Shown piece after piece: positions 18,197-27,710 of a stretch of 64,000 bases of DNA. The first letter of the stretch is position 1. Every line of letters starts with the position of its first letter. The translations under genes were made by a program, and so were the position numbers. The notes under the pieces were generated by a model, which saw nothing but the letters and a program-made list of their open reading frames with translations, was not told the origin of the DNA and searched no databases. Source of the DNA: Myxococcus sp. RHSTA-1-4 (GTDB taxonomy: Bacteria > Myxococcota > Myxococcia > Myxococcales > Myxococcaceae); assembly GCF_020037125.1 (NCBI RefSeq), contig NZ_JAIQDG010000009.1:213718-277717 (forward strand). Reading direction: 5' to 3'.

Positions 18197-19278
18197 GACG
18201 CCCTCCCCAGGCCAACCCGCTCCGCGATGAACTCCGTGCGCAGGCCGCGCGCGCCGTCGAACAGGTGCTTCACCTCGGCCAGGTGGTACTTGCCGCTGAA
18301 CAGCGGCCCCAGCCCCGTCAGCTCCACGCGGGCGCCCACGCGCAGGCGCGCGTCCGTCTGCGCCGTGCCGCGCCCCACCACGAAGCGCCGGGCCATCTGC
18401 CGGAACAGTCCCTCCGCCCGGGCCTGGGCCTCCTGGCTGCCCAGCGGCACGGTGTGGACCACGGCCTCCTTGCGCTCGGCCAGCTTGGAGGACAGCAGGC
18501 TCGCGCCGCTCTCGTCGCCGTCCAGCTCCGCGCCCAGCACGGACGGGCCGGCCTCGTGGCTCACCGCGTCCTTGTCCTGCACGCTCCAGCCGCTCACCGT
18601 CACCGAGGAGCGCTGGTTCGCCAGGTCCGCCAGCACGGTGAAGGCCATCAGCTCGTTGCCGCGTCCCAGCTTCGGCGCCTCGCCGGTGGCGCGGGCCCCG
18701 CGCTTCTTCGCCTTCAGCGTGCGCCCCTCCACCCACAGCTCCACGTCCACCGCGCGGCAGCGCTCGCGCAGGAAGGCCAGGTCGCTCTGGTTCACCTGCG
18801 CCAGCACCTTGTGCGTGGGCCCCTGGACGTCCACCTCCGCCGTCAGGCCGTGCTTGCTGGCCACCTGCCGCAGCACGTCCGCGTCGCTGACGTCCGCGTA
18901 CGTGGCCGTCCGCCGCGTCATGCGCAAATCCTGGAGCCGGTCCTCCGCCAGCACCGTCAGCGTGGGCGGCGCGCTCTCCGGGTAGTCCGCTTCCAGCCCG
19001 GTGATGCGGCCTTCGAAGAGGACGTCGGCAGTGCCCAGCCGCACCTCGAAGGCCTTGCCGAAGTCCAGCAGCGCGCGGTCGAAGTAGAGGAAGCCCGTCT
19101 CGCCCTCCTTGGGGCCCCAGTTGCCGAAGGTGGCCTCGCACCGGTACAGCCCCTGGGCCGTCTCCACGATGGACAGCTCCATCAGGCCGCTGGCGAGCGT
19201 GGCCTGTTCCTGCCCGTCCACGCGCAGGGTGGGGCGGGCGACGCGGAGCCTGGTGTCGGTGCTGTTTCCGTCGGCCAT
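18193..19278 (-). CDS. Spike hub protein (gp27/VgrG N-terminal half, late control D-like)
   Basis: This 361-residue protein matches the gp27-like/phage late control D hub. It has a strand-rich start (LRVARPTLRVDGQEQATLAS), the family-typical ADVLRQVASKHGL at about residues 132-144, QSDLAFLRERCRAVDVELWV at about 163-182, and the end block ARVELTGLGPLFSGKYHLAE. It should form the trimeric hub that joins the baseplate to the inner tube and carries the separately encoded gp5-like needle. Upstream lies the 57-residue DUF5908-like gene (18-base gap); downstream the needle gene overlaps its stop by four bases. Confidence 0.87.
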   Translation of the reverse strand: MADGNSTDTRLRVARPTLRVDGQEQATLASGLMELSIVETAQGLYRCEATFGNWGPKEGETGFLYFDRALLDFGKAFEVRLGTADVLFEGRITGLEADYPESAPPTLTVLAEDRLQDLRMTRRTATYADVSDADVLRQVASKHGLTAEVDVQGPTHKVLAQVNQSDLAFLRERCRAVDVELWVEGRTLKAKKRGARATGEAPKLGRGNELMAFTVLADLANQRSSVTVSGWSVQDKDAVSHEAGPSVLGAELDGDESGASLLSSKLAERKEAVVHTVPLGSQEAQARAEGLFRQMARRFVVGRGTAQTDARLRVGARVELTGLGPLFSGKYHLAEVKHLFDGARGLRTEFIAERVGLGRAS

Positions 19279-19296
19279 GGTTCAGGGTCTTCCGGC

Positions 19297-19470
19297 TCAG
19301 TGCGCGCGCACGCGCTCCATCCGCTGACGGTGACGGCCCAGGCTTCGCTCCAGGTCCTGCGCACGCTGGACGCCGGACGCGGAGGGCTGCTCCTCGCCCT
19401 TGGCGCCAGCAGGCGCGGCGGCCGGCGGCGGCTCGCTCACCACTTCCATCTCGTTGATGACCACGGCCAT
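19297..19470 (-). CDS. Small eCIS protein, DUF5908-like (57 aa)
   Basis: This is a short gene that long-ORF searches miss. The ATG at 19470 encodes a 57-residue protein starting MAVVINEMEVVSEPPPAA and ending in a basic helix RSLGRHRQRMERVRAH. The start resembles the small DUF5908-type proteins (MxxxINEMEV) that sit between the LysM adaptor and the spike hub in many eCIS clusters, and it is in exactly that place here, filling the otherwise empty 200 bases. The gap to the upstream gene is 10 bases and to the hub gene 18. Its function is unknown; a small baseplate or spike adaptor would fit. The family assignment is from memory of the motif. Confidence 0.7.
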   Translation of the reverse strand: MAVVINEMEVVSEPPPAAAPAGAKGEEQPSASGVQRAQDLERSLGRHRQRMERVRAH

Positions 19471-19480
19471 GTGCGCGCCC

Positions 19481-20224
19481 CTATCGCCTCACGCCAACGT
19501 TGAGTCCCGCCTGCAGGTCCACCAGCTGTCCCGGGGCGAGCCGCCGCGGGTTCTCGATTCCGTTCGCGGAGGCAATGGCCTGCCAGTTGCCGCCCTTGCC
19601 CTGGTTCGCGGCCAGTCCCTGCATCGTCGAGCCCGCCGGAGCGGGCGTCATCGGCGCGGTGCCCGCGGGCTTGCCGCTGGGGCTGGTGCTCGCGCCCGCG
19701 GGAGGCTTCGCGGTGGGCTCGAAGACGAACTTGTCGATTTTCTGCTGCGACAGGGTGAAGGACACGCTGGCGCGCAGGGGCAGGCCCTCCGCGGAGAACA
19801 GCTCCAGCGACTCCTCCATCGACTCCATGATTCCGTCGAAGCGGAAGCTGCCCCACAGGAAGCGCACGGCGGGCGGGATGAACTTGTCGCCCTCCTTCTT
19901 CGGGGTGATGAAGAAGGCCACCTTCTCCGTGAGCTTGCGCACGTCGTCGACGGCGCCCGTCGCCCCCTCCGGCTGGCCCGTCACGTCGAACCAGAGCTGC
20001 ACGGCCAGCTTGGTGGTGCCGGCGCCCACGAACTGCTGCGCGGGCGTGCCGCGCTGGTCTCCTCCGCCGGAGGGCTGCTGCACCTGGTTGGCGTAGGAGA
20101 CCTTCAGCGTCTCCGGGTTGAACTGCACCTCGGTGGACGTCTTGTCCTCGTCGATGGGGTGCTCGAAGTTCGAGTCGAGCTGGATGAGCTTCGCCTTGGC
20201 AAGCGGCGTGGCGTCGTCGGACAT
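19481..20224 (-). CDS. LysM-type CIS tube/baseplate adaptor protein (Afp7-like)
   Basis: This 247-residue protein has the two-part layout of Afp7/Pvc7. An N-terminal tube-type domain (residues about 10-170) contains STEVQFNPETLKVSYANQ and the core RFLWGSFRFDGIMESMEESL and ASVSFTLSQQK. A Pro/Ala-rich linker precedes a C-terminal LysM-like region (about 197-240; GNWQAIASANGIENPRRLAP, then GQLVDL). In known particles this protein connects the tube to the spike hub and fixes the baseplate; the LysM fold serves as a structural adaptor there and need not bind peptidoglycan. It is encoded between the second tube protein gene and the DUF5908-like gene, with 3-base and 10-base gaps. Confidence 0.88.
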   Translation of the reverse strand: MSDDATPLAKAKLIQLDSNFEHPIDEDKTSTEVQFNPETLKVSYANQVQQPSGGGDQRGTPAQQFVGAGTTKLAVQLWFDVTGQPEGATGAVDDVRKLTEKVAFFITPKKEGDKFIPPAVRFLWGSFRFDGIMESMEESLELFSAEGLPLRASVSFTLSQQKIDKFVFEPTAKPPAGASTSPSGKPAGTAPMTPAPAGSTMQGLAANQGKGGNWQAIASANGIENPRRLAPGQLVDLQAGLNVGVRR

Positions 20225-20227
20225 GGG

Positions 20228-20716
20228 CTAGGCGCCTCCCCCGGACACGGGCTTGCGCGTCAGTGACTCGTAGGCAATCTGTAGTTCCTCAATCGCCACC
20301 ATGCCGTCCTTGGCGTTGAGCGGCGGCGCCTTGAGCTTCACGGGCAGGCAGCGGGACAGGACGAAGCGGGCGCGCTCCTTCTGCTCGGGGCCCGGGGCGA
20401 ACACCACCACCTCGGCGCTGGCGCGCAGCCGGGGGCGCGTGCGGATGACCTCGAACCACTTCCACAGGTCATCGCTGGCCGTCATGCCCCGCTTCAGCGT
20501 GAGCTGCCCGTAGCTCAGCGGGCCCGCGAGGCGTATCTGCCGCCCGTTGTTGCCGCCCTCGCGGATGGTCTTCACGTCCATCGTCATCTCCAGGCCGTCG
20601 CACTCGGAGAAGGCCGCGCTGCACGCCTTGGGGCTGACGTCCGGGATGTCGATTTCCACCGCGAAGGCGAACGCGGTGAACGGGGCGATGACCGTTTCGT
20701 CCTGTTGCGTGGCCAT
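20228..20716 (-). CDS. Phage tail tube-like protein 2 (Afp5-like)
   Basis: This 162-residue protein belongs to the T4-like virus/CIS tail tube family: FTAFAFAVEIDIPDVSPKAC, FSECDGLEMTMDVKTIREGG, RLAGPLSYGQLTLKRGMT and the closing strand IEELQIAYESLTRK. It is the second tube-type gene in the cluster, next to the LysM adaptor. In the antifeeding prophage the corresponding position encodes Afp5, a tube-initiator ring, so a tube-baseplate transition role is more likely than the bulk tube. There is a three-base gap to both neighbours. Confidence 0.88.
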   Translation of the reverse strand: MATQQDETVIAPFTAFAFAVEIDIPDVSPKACSAAFSECDGLEMTMDVKTIREGGNNGRQIRLAGPLSYGQLTLKRGMTASDDLWKWFEVIRTRPRLRASAEVVVFAPGPEQKERARFVLSRCLPVKLKAPPLNAKDGMVAIEELQIAYESLTRKPVSGGGA

Positions 20717-20719
20717 GGA

Positions 20720-23512
20720 CTAGCGAGCCTCCGTGACGAGCCCGCGGTCGCCGCTCTGCACGAGCCGCACGTTGAGGAAGGTGAGTGGCTGGGAGGGCGC
20801 CACCCGAAGGTCGACGAAGAAGCGCCCCAGCTCCACTTGCGCCGGGGTGTTGAGCTCTGCTCCCGTCACCACCTGGAACGCGCCCTCGCGCGTCTTCCCG
20901 GCGAAGGCGCCCCGGACGAAGAGCTCTCCCAGCAGTGTCTCGAAGCCGCGCTGCACGCGCCGCCGGAAGCTGGCGTCGTTGGGCTCGAAGACATACGTGG
21001 CGCCCAGGCGCAGGGCCGCGCGCCGCAGCAGCGCCAGCAGGCGCCGCACGTGGATGGGGCGCAGCTCCGGGTCCGTGGACAGCGTGTCCGCGGACAGCGT
21101 GAGGAAGGCCCGGGGCTCCTGGCGCACCACGTTCACCTGCGCTTCCTGGAGGTCCAGCCACCGCTCGGAGCTCATCGCCGGGTCCAGCGCCACCACGCCG
21201 TCCCAGCGCTCGTTGGCGGGGGCCACCCACGCCCCGCGCTCCAGCGCCCGCCGCGCCAGCACGCCGCACGCGGTGCCGTCCGGAGGCATGCGCCGGGGCG
21301 CGCCGGAGCGGCCCTCCTCGGAGACGAAGGTCCACGGGTGGTAGAGGGCGCCGTGGGAGAGGGCCGCCTCCTCGATGAGGCCCAGCGGCGGCACGCCGTC
21401 CTCCTCCGCGCCCAGCGGGGACTGGAGCGCCGCCGCGTGGGCCATGGCGTCCTCCTCCCGGTAGTGCTCGGGCAGCGACAGCACGGCCAGCAGGTCTCCG
21501 CGTGCGCAGGACATCCGCATCAGCGCGCGCTGCACGGCCAGCAGCGGCCCCACGTCGTACTGGGACTCGGGCGCCAGGTGCCACCGCGCCGGTGGCGCCA
21601 CCGTGACGGCCACTCCCGGAGCCCACGGACCGGTGACGCCCCCGCTCTCGGCGCGGACCCGGTAGTAGCGCGTGCCGGCCGTGCGTCCGTAGAGCGTGCG
21701 GGTGGTTCGCGGCCCCCGGTACAGCTCGGCCGCGTCGCGGAAGTCCGGCTCCGTGGCCTCTTCCAGGACGTACGCGACGTCCGTCCCCGGCACCTCCGCC
21801 CAGGTCAGGGTGAAGGACTGCCCGGAGGACGGCGCGTCCGGCTGCGCCACCAGCGGCTCGGGCGCGGGTGGGGGCCGGAAGGCGCAGTCGAGGAACGAGC
21901 CCCAGGCCGGCTCCGGGAGCGGCTCGCCCGGCTCTGGAGGCGGGACGTCGGGACGTCCCACGAGCACCCACGGCCGGTGCACCGCGTCCGGCACCGCCAC
22001 CAGGGTGGCGTCCAGCCGGTCCAGCACCGCGTGGATGCCCTGGAGGGAGCGCGGCTGGCTGCTCTGGTAGCGGAGGAAGTCCGCCTGGGCCATCAGCGCC
22101 TCCGTGCCAACGGACTTCACGCCCGCGTCCAGGAAGAGGTCCGCGCCGAAGACGGCCAGGCCGTCGCGCTCCAGCGAGTCCCCCGCCGGAGGTGTGCAGC
22201 CCACGTACGCGGTGGGCTGGTCCGTCAGTCCCAGCGGCAGGGAGAACAGCTCGCCCGCCGGGCCGGGGCCCGCCAGCGGGAAGCGGGCGGCGGGGACGCC
22301 CTGGCGCCAGTCCTGTGGCAGCCGCTCCTCCGGCAGCCGCGCGGGGAGCGTCTCCTCGTCCTCGTGCCGGGCCCGCTCCACGTCGGTGGGCAGCGCGGCC
22401 CAGTGGCGCGGGTGCGCCGGGCAGAAGCCCAGCCGCTCCAGCTGCGCCGGCGGCTCTTCGCCCCGCCGCGTCCACAGGCTCAGCGTCAGCCGCTCGCACC
22501 ACGCGGGCGCGGAGGCCACGTCCATGGGAGCGCTGGTCATCACCCGCGTTGCTACGCCGGACACCTGCACCGCGCCCGTCTCTCCCTGCCCCAGCGTCAC
22601 GGACTCCACCTGGAGCCAGAGCTCGCCGGTGGACGCGTCCACGATGCGCAGCACCGTGCCGGGCGAGGGGGCCTCCTCGGGCGTCAGGTTCAGGGTGAGC
22701 GTGAGCACGCGCGGCGTCACACCCGGCCCCGGGTCCGTCATCGCGGTGACGTCCAGGGACACCTCGTCCCCCTCGCCCCGCGTCCAGGAAACGAAGGGCG
22801 TGGTGTCGACGGGCGCAGCGTCCGTCTGCATCCACCGCGCGTGGGGCGAGCGCACGAGCGCCGTCACCCGCCGGGACGCCGGGCCGGACCCCACCGGCGC
22901 CGTCTCCCGCGCCACGGGCTCCGCGGACTCCACGGGCACCAGCAGCGAGCAGCCGGTGCCGTCGAAGCTCACGCGCAGCAGGTCGCCCACGGCCACGCCG
23001 CCGGGCGCGGTCACCCGCAACTCCGCGCCCGCGCCGCCCGCGCTGTTCCAGTCCACCAGGTCCACCGGCTCGCGGTGGAGGGAGGCGGCCACCTTCGCCG
23101 CGTCCGACCAGCTCCCCTCCGAGCGGGCCCGCGCCAGCGCCGCGAACACCGCTCCGCCCTCCGAGCACCGCAGCAGGCCCGGCACCGGGAAGGTGTTGGT
23201 GCGAGCGCCACTGCCCGCCACGCGCACCACCCAGCAGCGCCGGCCGCCGTTGCGGAAGAAGGCGCGCACGGCGGACTCCAGGTGCGCGTGCACCGGCTCG
23301 CCCCGCTCGGCGTCCCAGGCCAGCAGGGGCGCCGCGCCGAACACCGCCTCGAAGTCCGCCACGTCCTCCACCGCCACCGGCACGTGCAGCGGGCCGGAGG
23401 CGGCGAAGCCGACGAACGCGGCCACGTCCATCCGAGGCAGCGCGTCCGCCACGGGCGGCGCCTGCATCTCGAAGCGGAGGCCGGGGAGGCGTCTGGCGGC
23501 GGGGCGGCTCAC
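20720..23512 (-). CDS. Large second sheath protein with inserted fibronectin type III-like domain
   Basis: This 930-residue protein is a sheath-family protein but about 1.4 times the length of the main sheath in this cluster. The N-terminus has the sheath start (DVAAFVGFAASGPLHVPVAV, then AVRAFFRNGGRRCWVVRVAG). The C-terminus has the sheath handshake domain (NERWDGVVALDPAMSSERWL, VNVVRQEPRAF, IHVRRLLALLRRAALR, FVRGAFAGKTREGAFQVVTG). Inserted at about residues 550-640 is a fibronectin type III-like module (FTLTWAEVPGTDVAYVLEEA, then GRTAGTRYYRVRAES). The GTG start at 23512 is just behind the tube gene stop with GGAG in place. It could form a cap-proximal or baseplate-proximal sheath ring, like the minor sheaths Afp3/Afp4, with the extra domain facing outward. 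Confidence 0.82.
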   Translation of the reverse strand: MSRPAARRLPGLRFEMQAPPVADALPRMDVAAFVGFAASGPLHVPVAVEDVADFEAVFGAAPLLAWDAERGEPVHAHLESAVRAFFRNGGRRCWVVRVAGSGARTNTFPVPGLLRCSEGGAVFAALARARSEGSWSDAAKVAASLHREPVDLVDWNSAGGAGAELRVTAPGGVAVGDLLRVSFDGTGCSLLVPVESAEPVARETAPVGSGPASRRVTALVRSPHARWMQTDAAPVDTTPFVSWTRGEGDEVSLDVTAMTDPGPGVTPRVLTLTLNLTPEEAPSPGTVLRIVDASTGELWLQVESVTLGQGETGAVQVSGVATRVMTSAPMDVASAPAWCERLTLSLWTRRGEEPPAQLERLGFCPAHPRHWAALPTDVERARHEDEETLPARLPEERLPQDWRQGVPAARFPLAGPGPAGELFSLPLGLTDQPTAYVGCTPPAGDSLERDGLAVFGADLFLDAGVKSVGTEALMAQADFLRYQSSQPRSLQGIHAVLDRLDATLVAVPDAVHRPWVLVGRPDVPPPEPGEPLPEPAWGSFLDCAFRPPPAPEPLVAQPDAPSSGQSFTLTWAEVPGTDVAYVLEEATEPDFRDAAELYRGPRTTRTLYGRTAGTRYYRVRAESGGVTGPWAPGVAVTVAPPARWHLAPESQYDVGPLLAVQRALMRMSCARGDLLAVLSLPEHYREEDAMAHAAALQSPLGAEEDGVPPLGLIEEAALSHGALYHPWTFVSEEGRSGAPRRMPPDGTACGVLARRALERGAWVAPANERWDGVVALDPAMSSERWLDLQEAQVNVVRQEPRAFLTLSADTLSTDPELRPIHVRRLLALLRRAALRLGATYVFEPNDASFRRRVQRGFETLLGELFVRGAFAGKTREGAFQVVTGAELNTPAQVELGRFFVDLRVAPSQPLTFLNVRLVQSGDRGLVTEAR

Positions 23513-23513
23513 G

Positions 23514-23966
23514 TCACTCCATCTCCAGGCGCTCGTAGGCGATGGTCAGCTCTTCGATGGCCACGTCGGTGCCCTTCGCGTTGAAGGGGCCGGACACGTG
23601 CTTGATGATGCGCGCGCGCAACAGCTTCCACGTCTGCACCACCGCGGTGTGGTCCTCGTTCTGGAGCTGGATGGTGACGGTGCGCAGCGCGTTGGCGTCG
23701 CCGTTGCGGAGCTGATCCAACCACTTGTAGAGGCTGAGCGAGCCAATCACCCCGCGCTTCATGGTGACGTCCGTGGCCTTGTTCAGGCCGGTAATCTTGC
23801 GGACGCTGTTCTCCTTCTCGTTGCCGTTGCGGTACTCCGCGACGGTGACCTCCATGCCCACGTTGGAGATTTCCTGGAAGCCGGCGTCAGGGCCCTCGGT
23901 GGTGCCGGTGCCCAGGTCGACCAGGAAGTTGAACTGCACATAGGGACGATCTCGAAAGACGGCCAT
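23514..23966 (-). CDS. Inner tail tube protein 1 (Afp1/Pvc1-like)
   Basis: This 150-residue protein has the typical CIS tube sequence pattern (RDRPYVQFNFLVDLGTGTTE, FQEISNVGMEVTVAEYRNGN, KENSVRKITGLNKATDVTMK, RGVIGSLSLYKWLDQLRNGD, and the end VAIEELTIAYERLEME). The length and composition match the major inner tube. It follows the main sheath gene by 18 bases with a CTGGAGAG ribosome site, the standard sheath-tube pair. The following gene starts two bases after its stop. It would form the hexameric rings through which cargo is carried. Confidence 0.92.
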   Translation of the reverse strand: MAVFRDRPYVQFNFLVDLGTGTTEGPDAGFQEISNVGMEVTVAEYRNGNEKENSVRKITGLNKATDVTMKRGVIGSLSLYKWLDQLRNGDANALRTVTIQLQNEDHTAVVQTWKLLRARIIKHVSGPFNAKGTDVAIEELTIAYERLEME

Positions 23967-23984
23967 GGGTGCTCTCCAGGAGGG

Positions 23985-25949
<1,965 letters not shown>

Positions 25950-25958
25950 CGGTCTTTC

Positions 25959-26873
25959 CTAGGGCGTTGAACCCGTGGGGGTGATCCACAGCCTGGGGTG
26001 GGGCGGGGCCTGCGGGTCGGGACGGCGGGTCCGCAGGACGAGCTCCTGGCCGTAGCGCAGCGTTGACTCGAGCAGCGCCAGCGGGCCGCCCGAGTCGACC
26101 GTCCACACCCCCGCCGGGGGCTGGGACAGCGTGAGGCACACGTCCGGCAGCTCCGGCACGGGCGTGCGGCGGGTGTAGTGGACGCGAATCTGCAGCGCCC
26201 ACGTCTGCTCCAGCAGGGGAGGCCCCGCTGGGAAGCTGAAGTCCGGCGAGAAGTCGAGGGGCCTGGGGTACTGGAAGAAGAGGGCGAGCCGGCCCTTCTC
26301 GTCCGCCACGCCGCGCACGGTGACGCCTCCCGGGTCCGTGGCCTCCACCAGGGCCCACGCCGCCGGGGCGTCCTCGTCCACGTCCCACAGCTCGGCGCGC
26401 AGCACGGCCAGGGGCACGGCGGCCTGGCGCGAGGGCGCGGAGAAGAGCGGCACGGAGGGCCCGTCGTCGTTGGGAGACAGGGGAGACAGCGGAGACGGCG
26501 GCGAGGACACGCAGTCCGGAGCGAACAGCTTCCGGTGGGGCAGCTCGGCGCGGAAGGCGCACGGCAGGAAGCGGCCCAGCGTGTCCCGTACCTCCACGGT
26601 GTAGGGCCGCTGGCCGGCGTGGGTGGCCCACCACGCGTCATCTCCGGCGTGCTCGTCCCCGAACTCGAGGTCTCGCAGGCCGGGCAGGTCCATGAGGACG
26701 TGGATGCCGGAGCGGTTGAGCACGGATTGGCGGCGGGCGGCGGGCAGTCCCTCGGGGAAGGCGCTGACCTGGAGGCCGTCACCGATGAAGGTGCCGGTGG
26801 CCTCGTCCACGAAGCGCAGGCCCAGCGGGGCCACGCGAGACAGGCGCTCCATGACGTGGACGGGAGGCCTCAT
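25959..26873 (-). CDS. eCIS-associated protein of unknown function
   Basis: This 304-residue protein lies between the DUF4255 gene and the major sheath gene. I do not recognise a family. It looks mostly beta: an N-terminal block (LGLRFVDEATGTFIGDGLQV, then VLNRSGIHVLMDLPGLRDLE), a carboxypeptidase-regulatory-like middle (EATDPGGVTVRGVADEKGRL), and a C-terminal block (WALQIRVHYTRR to LRYGQELVLRTRRPDP). A Ser-Pro run SSPPSPLSPLSP near residue 123 is an apparent mini-repeat insertion also seen in two other proteins of the operon. The ATG overlaps the stop of the upstream gene by four bases (ATGA). Position suggests a cap, sheath-associated or assembly factor. Confidence 0.6.
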   Translation of the reverse strand: MRPPVHVMERLSRVAPLGLRFVDEATGTFIGDGLQVSAFPEGLPAARRQSVLNRSGIHVLMDLPGLRDLEFGDEHAGDDAWWATHAGQRPYTVEVRDTLGRFLPCAFRAELPHRKLFAPDCVSSPPSPLSPLSPNDDGPSVPLFSAPSRQAAVPLAVLRAELWDVDEDAPAAWALVEATDPGGVTVRGVADEKGRLALFFQYPRPLDFSPDFSFPAGPPLLEQTWALQIRVHYTRRTPVPELPDVCLTLSQPPAGVWTVDSGGPLALLESTLRYGQELVLRTRRPDPQAPPHPRLWITPTGSTP

Positions 26874-27466
26874 CGCTCGGTGAGCCTCCCCGGCTCGAGG
26901 ACCCGCGTCTGCACGCGGCCGGCCTCTTCATCGGAGATGGCGGATTCGATGACCACCATCCGCGCGACGTAGGTGGCGGACACCTGGATGTTGGGCTCGC
27001 CGGGCTTCCAGATGTTGAGCATGTCCTGGATGGACAGGGGCTCGAAGACGAGCGTCACCGTCTCATCGGGGAGGAAGGTGTCGGCCTCCGGGGTGCCGTA
27101 GTGGTTGAGGAAGCTGGCGGTGAGGGTGGGCGTGTCCTCCAGCAGCCGCATGGCCCAGCCGAGGAGCCGGTGCTGCATGGCGGGTGTCTTCGCCCACGGC
27201 GTGAGGAGGTAATAGAGGTCGAGCGGCAGGGGCCTGCGAGTGCGTCGCCCCTGCGAGTCCACGCGGCCCGGGAGGTTGCGGCGGGTGGTGCTGGGGGTGA
27301 CGCGGTAGAGGAAGAGGGAGATGCCCTCCTCGAAGGGGGGCGTCTTGAAGTCAGAGGCCAGGAAGAGGCGGAACTTCGCGCCCTCGAATTCCGGCTTCGG
27401 ACAGGACTGCTCCAGGAGGGCGACGAGCCCCTGTCCCACCGCGGAAATCGCCGCGTACGTCGCCAC
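26870..27466 (-). CDS. DUF4255 protein, probable tail terminator/cap (Afp16/Pvc16-like)
   Basis: DUF4255 proteins are the eCIS relatives of phage tail terminators that cap the sheath-tube. The family start TYAAISAVGQGLVALLEQ is followed by VTPSTTRRNLPGR, the typical LPLDLYYLLTPWAKTPAMQH, and VTLVFEPLSIQDMLNIWK, close to the usual family order. I chose a GTG at 27466 (198 residues) because it gives MATYAAISAVG and has a GGGGG ribosome site nine bases before it; an ATG at 27499 is the alternative. The open frame to a GTG at 27565 would begin upstream of the predicted sigma-54 transcription start and is unlikely. It is the first gene of the eCIS operon. Confidence 0.85.
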   Translation of the reverse strand: MATYAAISAVGQGLVALLEQSCPKPEFEGAKFRLFLASDFKTPPFEEGISLFLYRVTPSTTRRNLPGRVDSQGRRTRRPLPLDLYYLLTPWAKTPAMQHRLLGWAMRLLEDTPTLTASFLNHYGTPEADTFLPDETVTLVFEPLSIQDMLNIWKPGEPNIQVSATYVARMVVIESAISDEEAGRVQTRVLEPGRLTER

Positions 27467-27545
27467 CAGAAGCGTCCCCCTGGGCCAGGCCGGGCCCATG
27501 GCCACCCACACCCCATTGGTGCGTTGGAACCGTCGGTGGGCAGAC

Positions 27546-27561
27546 AGCAACACGCGTGCCC
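27546..27561 (-). promoter_or_regulatory. Predicted sigma-54 (RpoN) promoter of the eCIS operon
   Basis: Read on the minus strand, the sequence GGGCACGCGTGTTGCT fits the sigma-54 consensus TGGCACG-N4-TTGCW except for its first base. The invariant GG (27560-27559) and GC (27548-27547) are exactly ten bases apart. Transcription would start near 27535, leaving about 70 bases of leader before the GTG at 27466. Confidence 0.6.
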
Positions 27562-27601
27562 GCACACTTTGGCGTGCGTGACTCAGTGATCCCGCACACT
27601 T
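27559..27601. repeat. Pair of 11-base direct repeats upstream of the eCIS promoter
   Basis: CCCGCACACTT occurs at 27559-27569 and again at 27591-27601, 32 bases apart (about three helical turns). The first copy overlaps the -24 element of the sigma-54 promoter. Such phased direct repeats could be regulator sites; no regulator is identified. Confidence 0.5.
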
Positions 27602-27608
27602 GAAGGGA

Positions 27609-27710
27609 GCGCCCGGGGCGCAGGTATGGGGGAGGGTGGACGAAAAGCTCCACCCTCCGGGGCAACCCCCGGCAATCCCTGATCAAAGGGGGTGGACAGA
27701 AACATCCACC
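27609..27710. promoter_or_regulatory. Cluster of inverted repeats, candidate activator-binding sites
   Basis: Two related palindromes share GGTGGA-N8-TCCACC. One is at 27631-27658, where the arms extend to ten bases (GGAGGGTGGA / TCCACCCTCC). The other is at 27691-27710. Their centres are 56 bases apart and about 110 and 166 bases upstream of the predicted sigma-54 start, where enhancer-binding activators usually bind. Two more short palindromes lie at 27609-27621 (GCGCCC-G-GGGCGC) and 27657-27672 (CCGGGG / CCCCGG). None is followed by a T-run, so ordinary terminators are unlikely. Confidence 0.45.

Noticed and set aside
27467..27565. N-terminal extension of the DUF4255 protein to a GTG at 27565
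   Set aside because: It would begin upstream of the predicted transcription start, has no ribosome site, and the conserved family start lies at 27466.
27631..27672. Rho-independent terminator in the intergenic region
   Set aside because: The stems are strong but no T-run follows on either strand, and both neighbouring genes point away from it.
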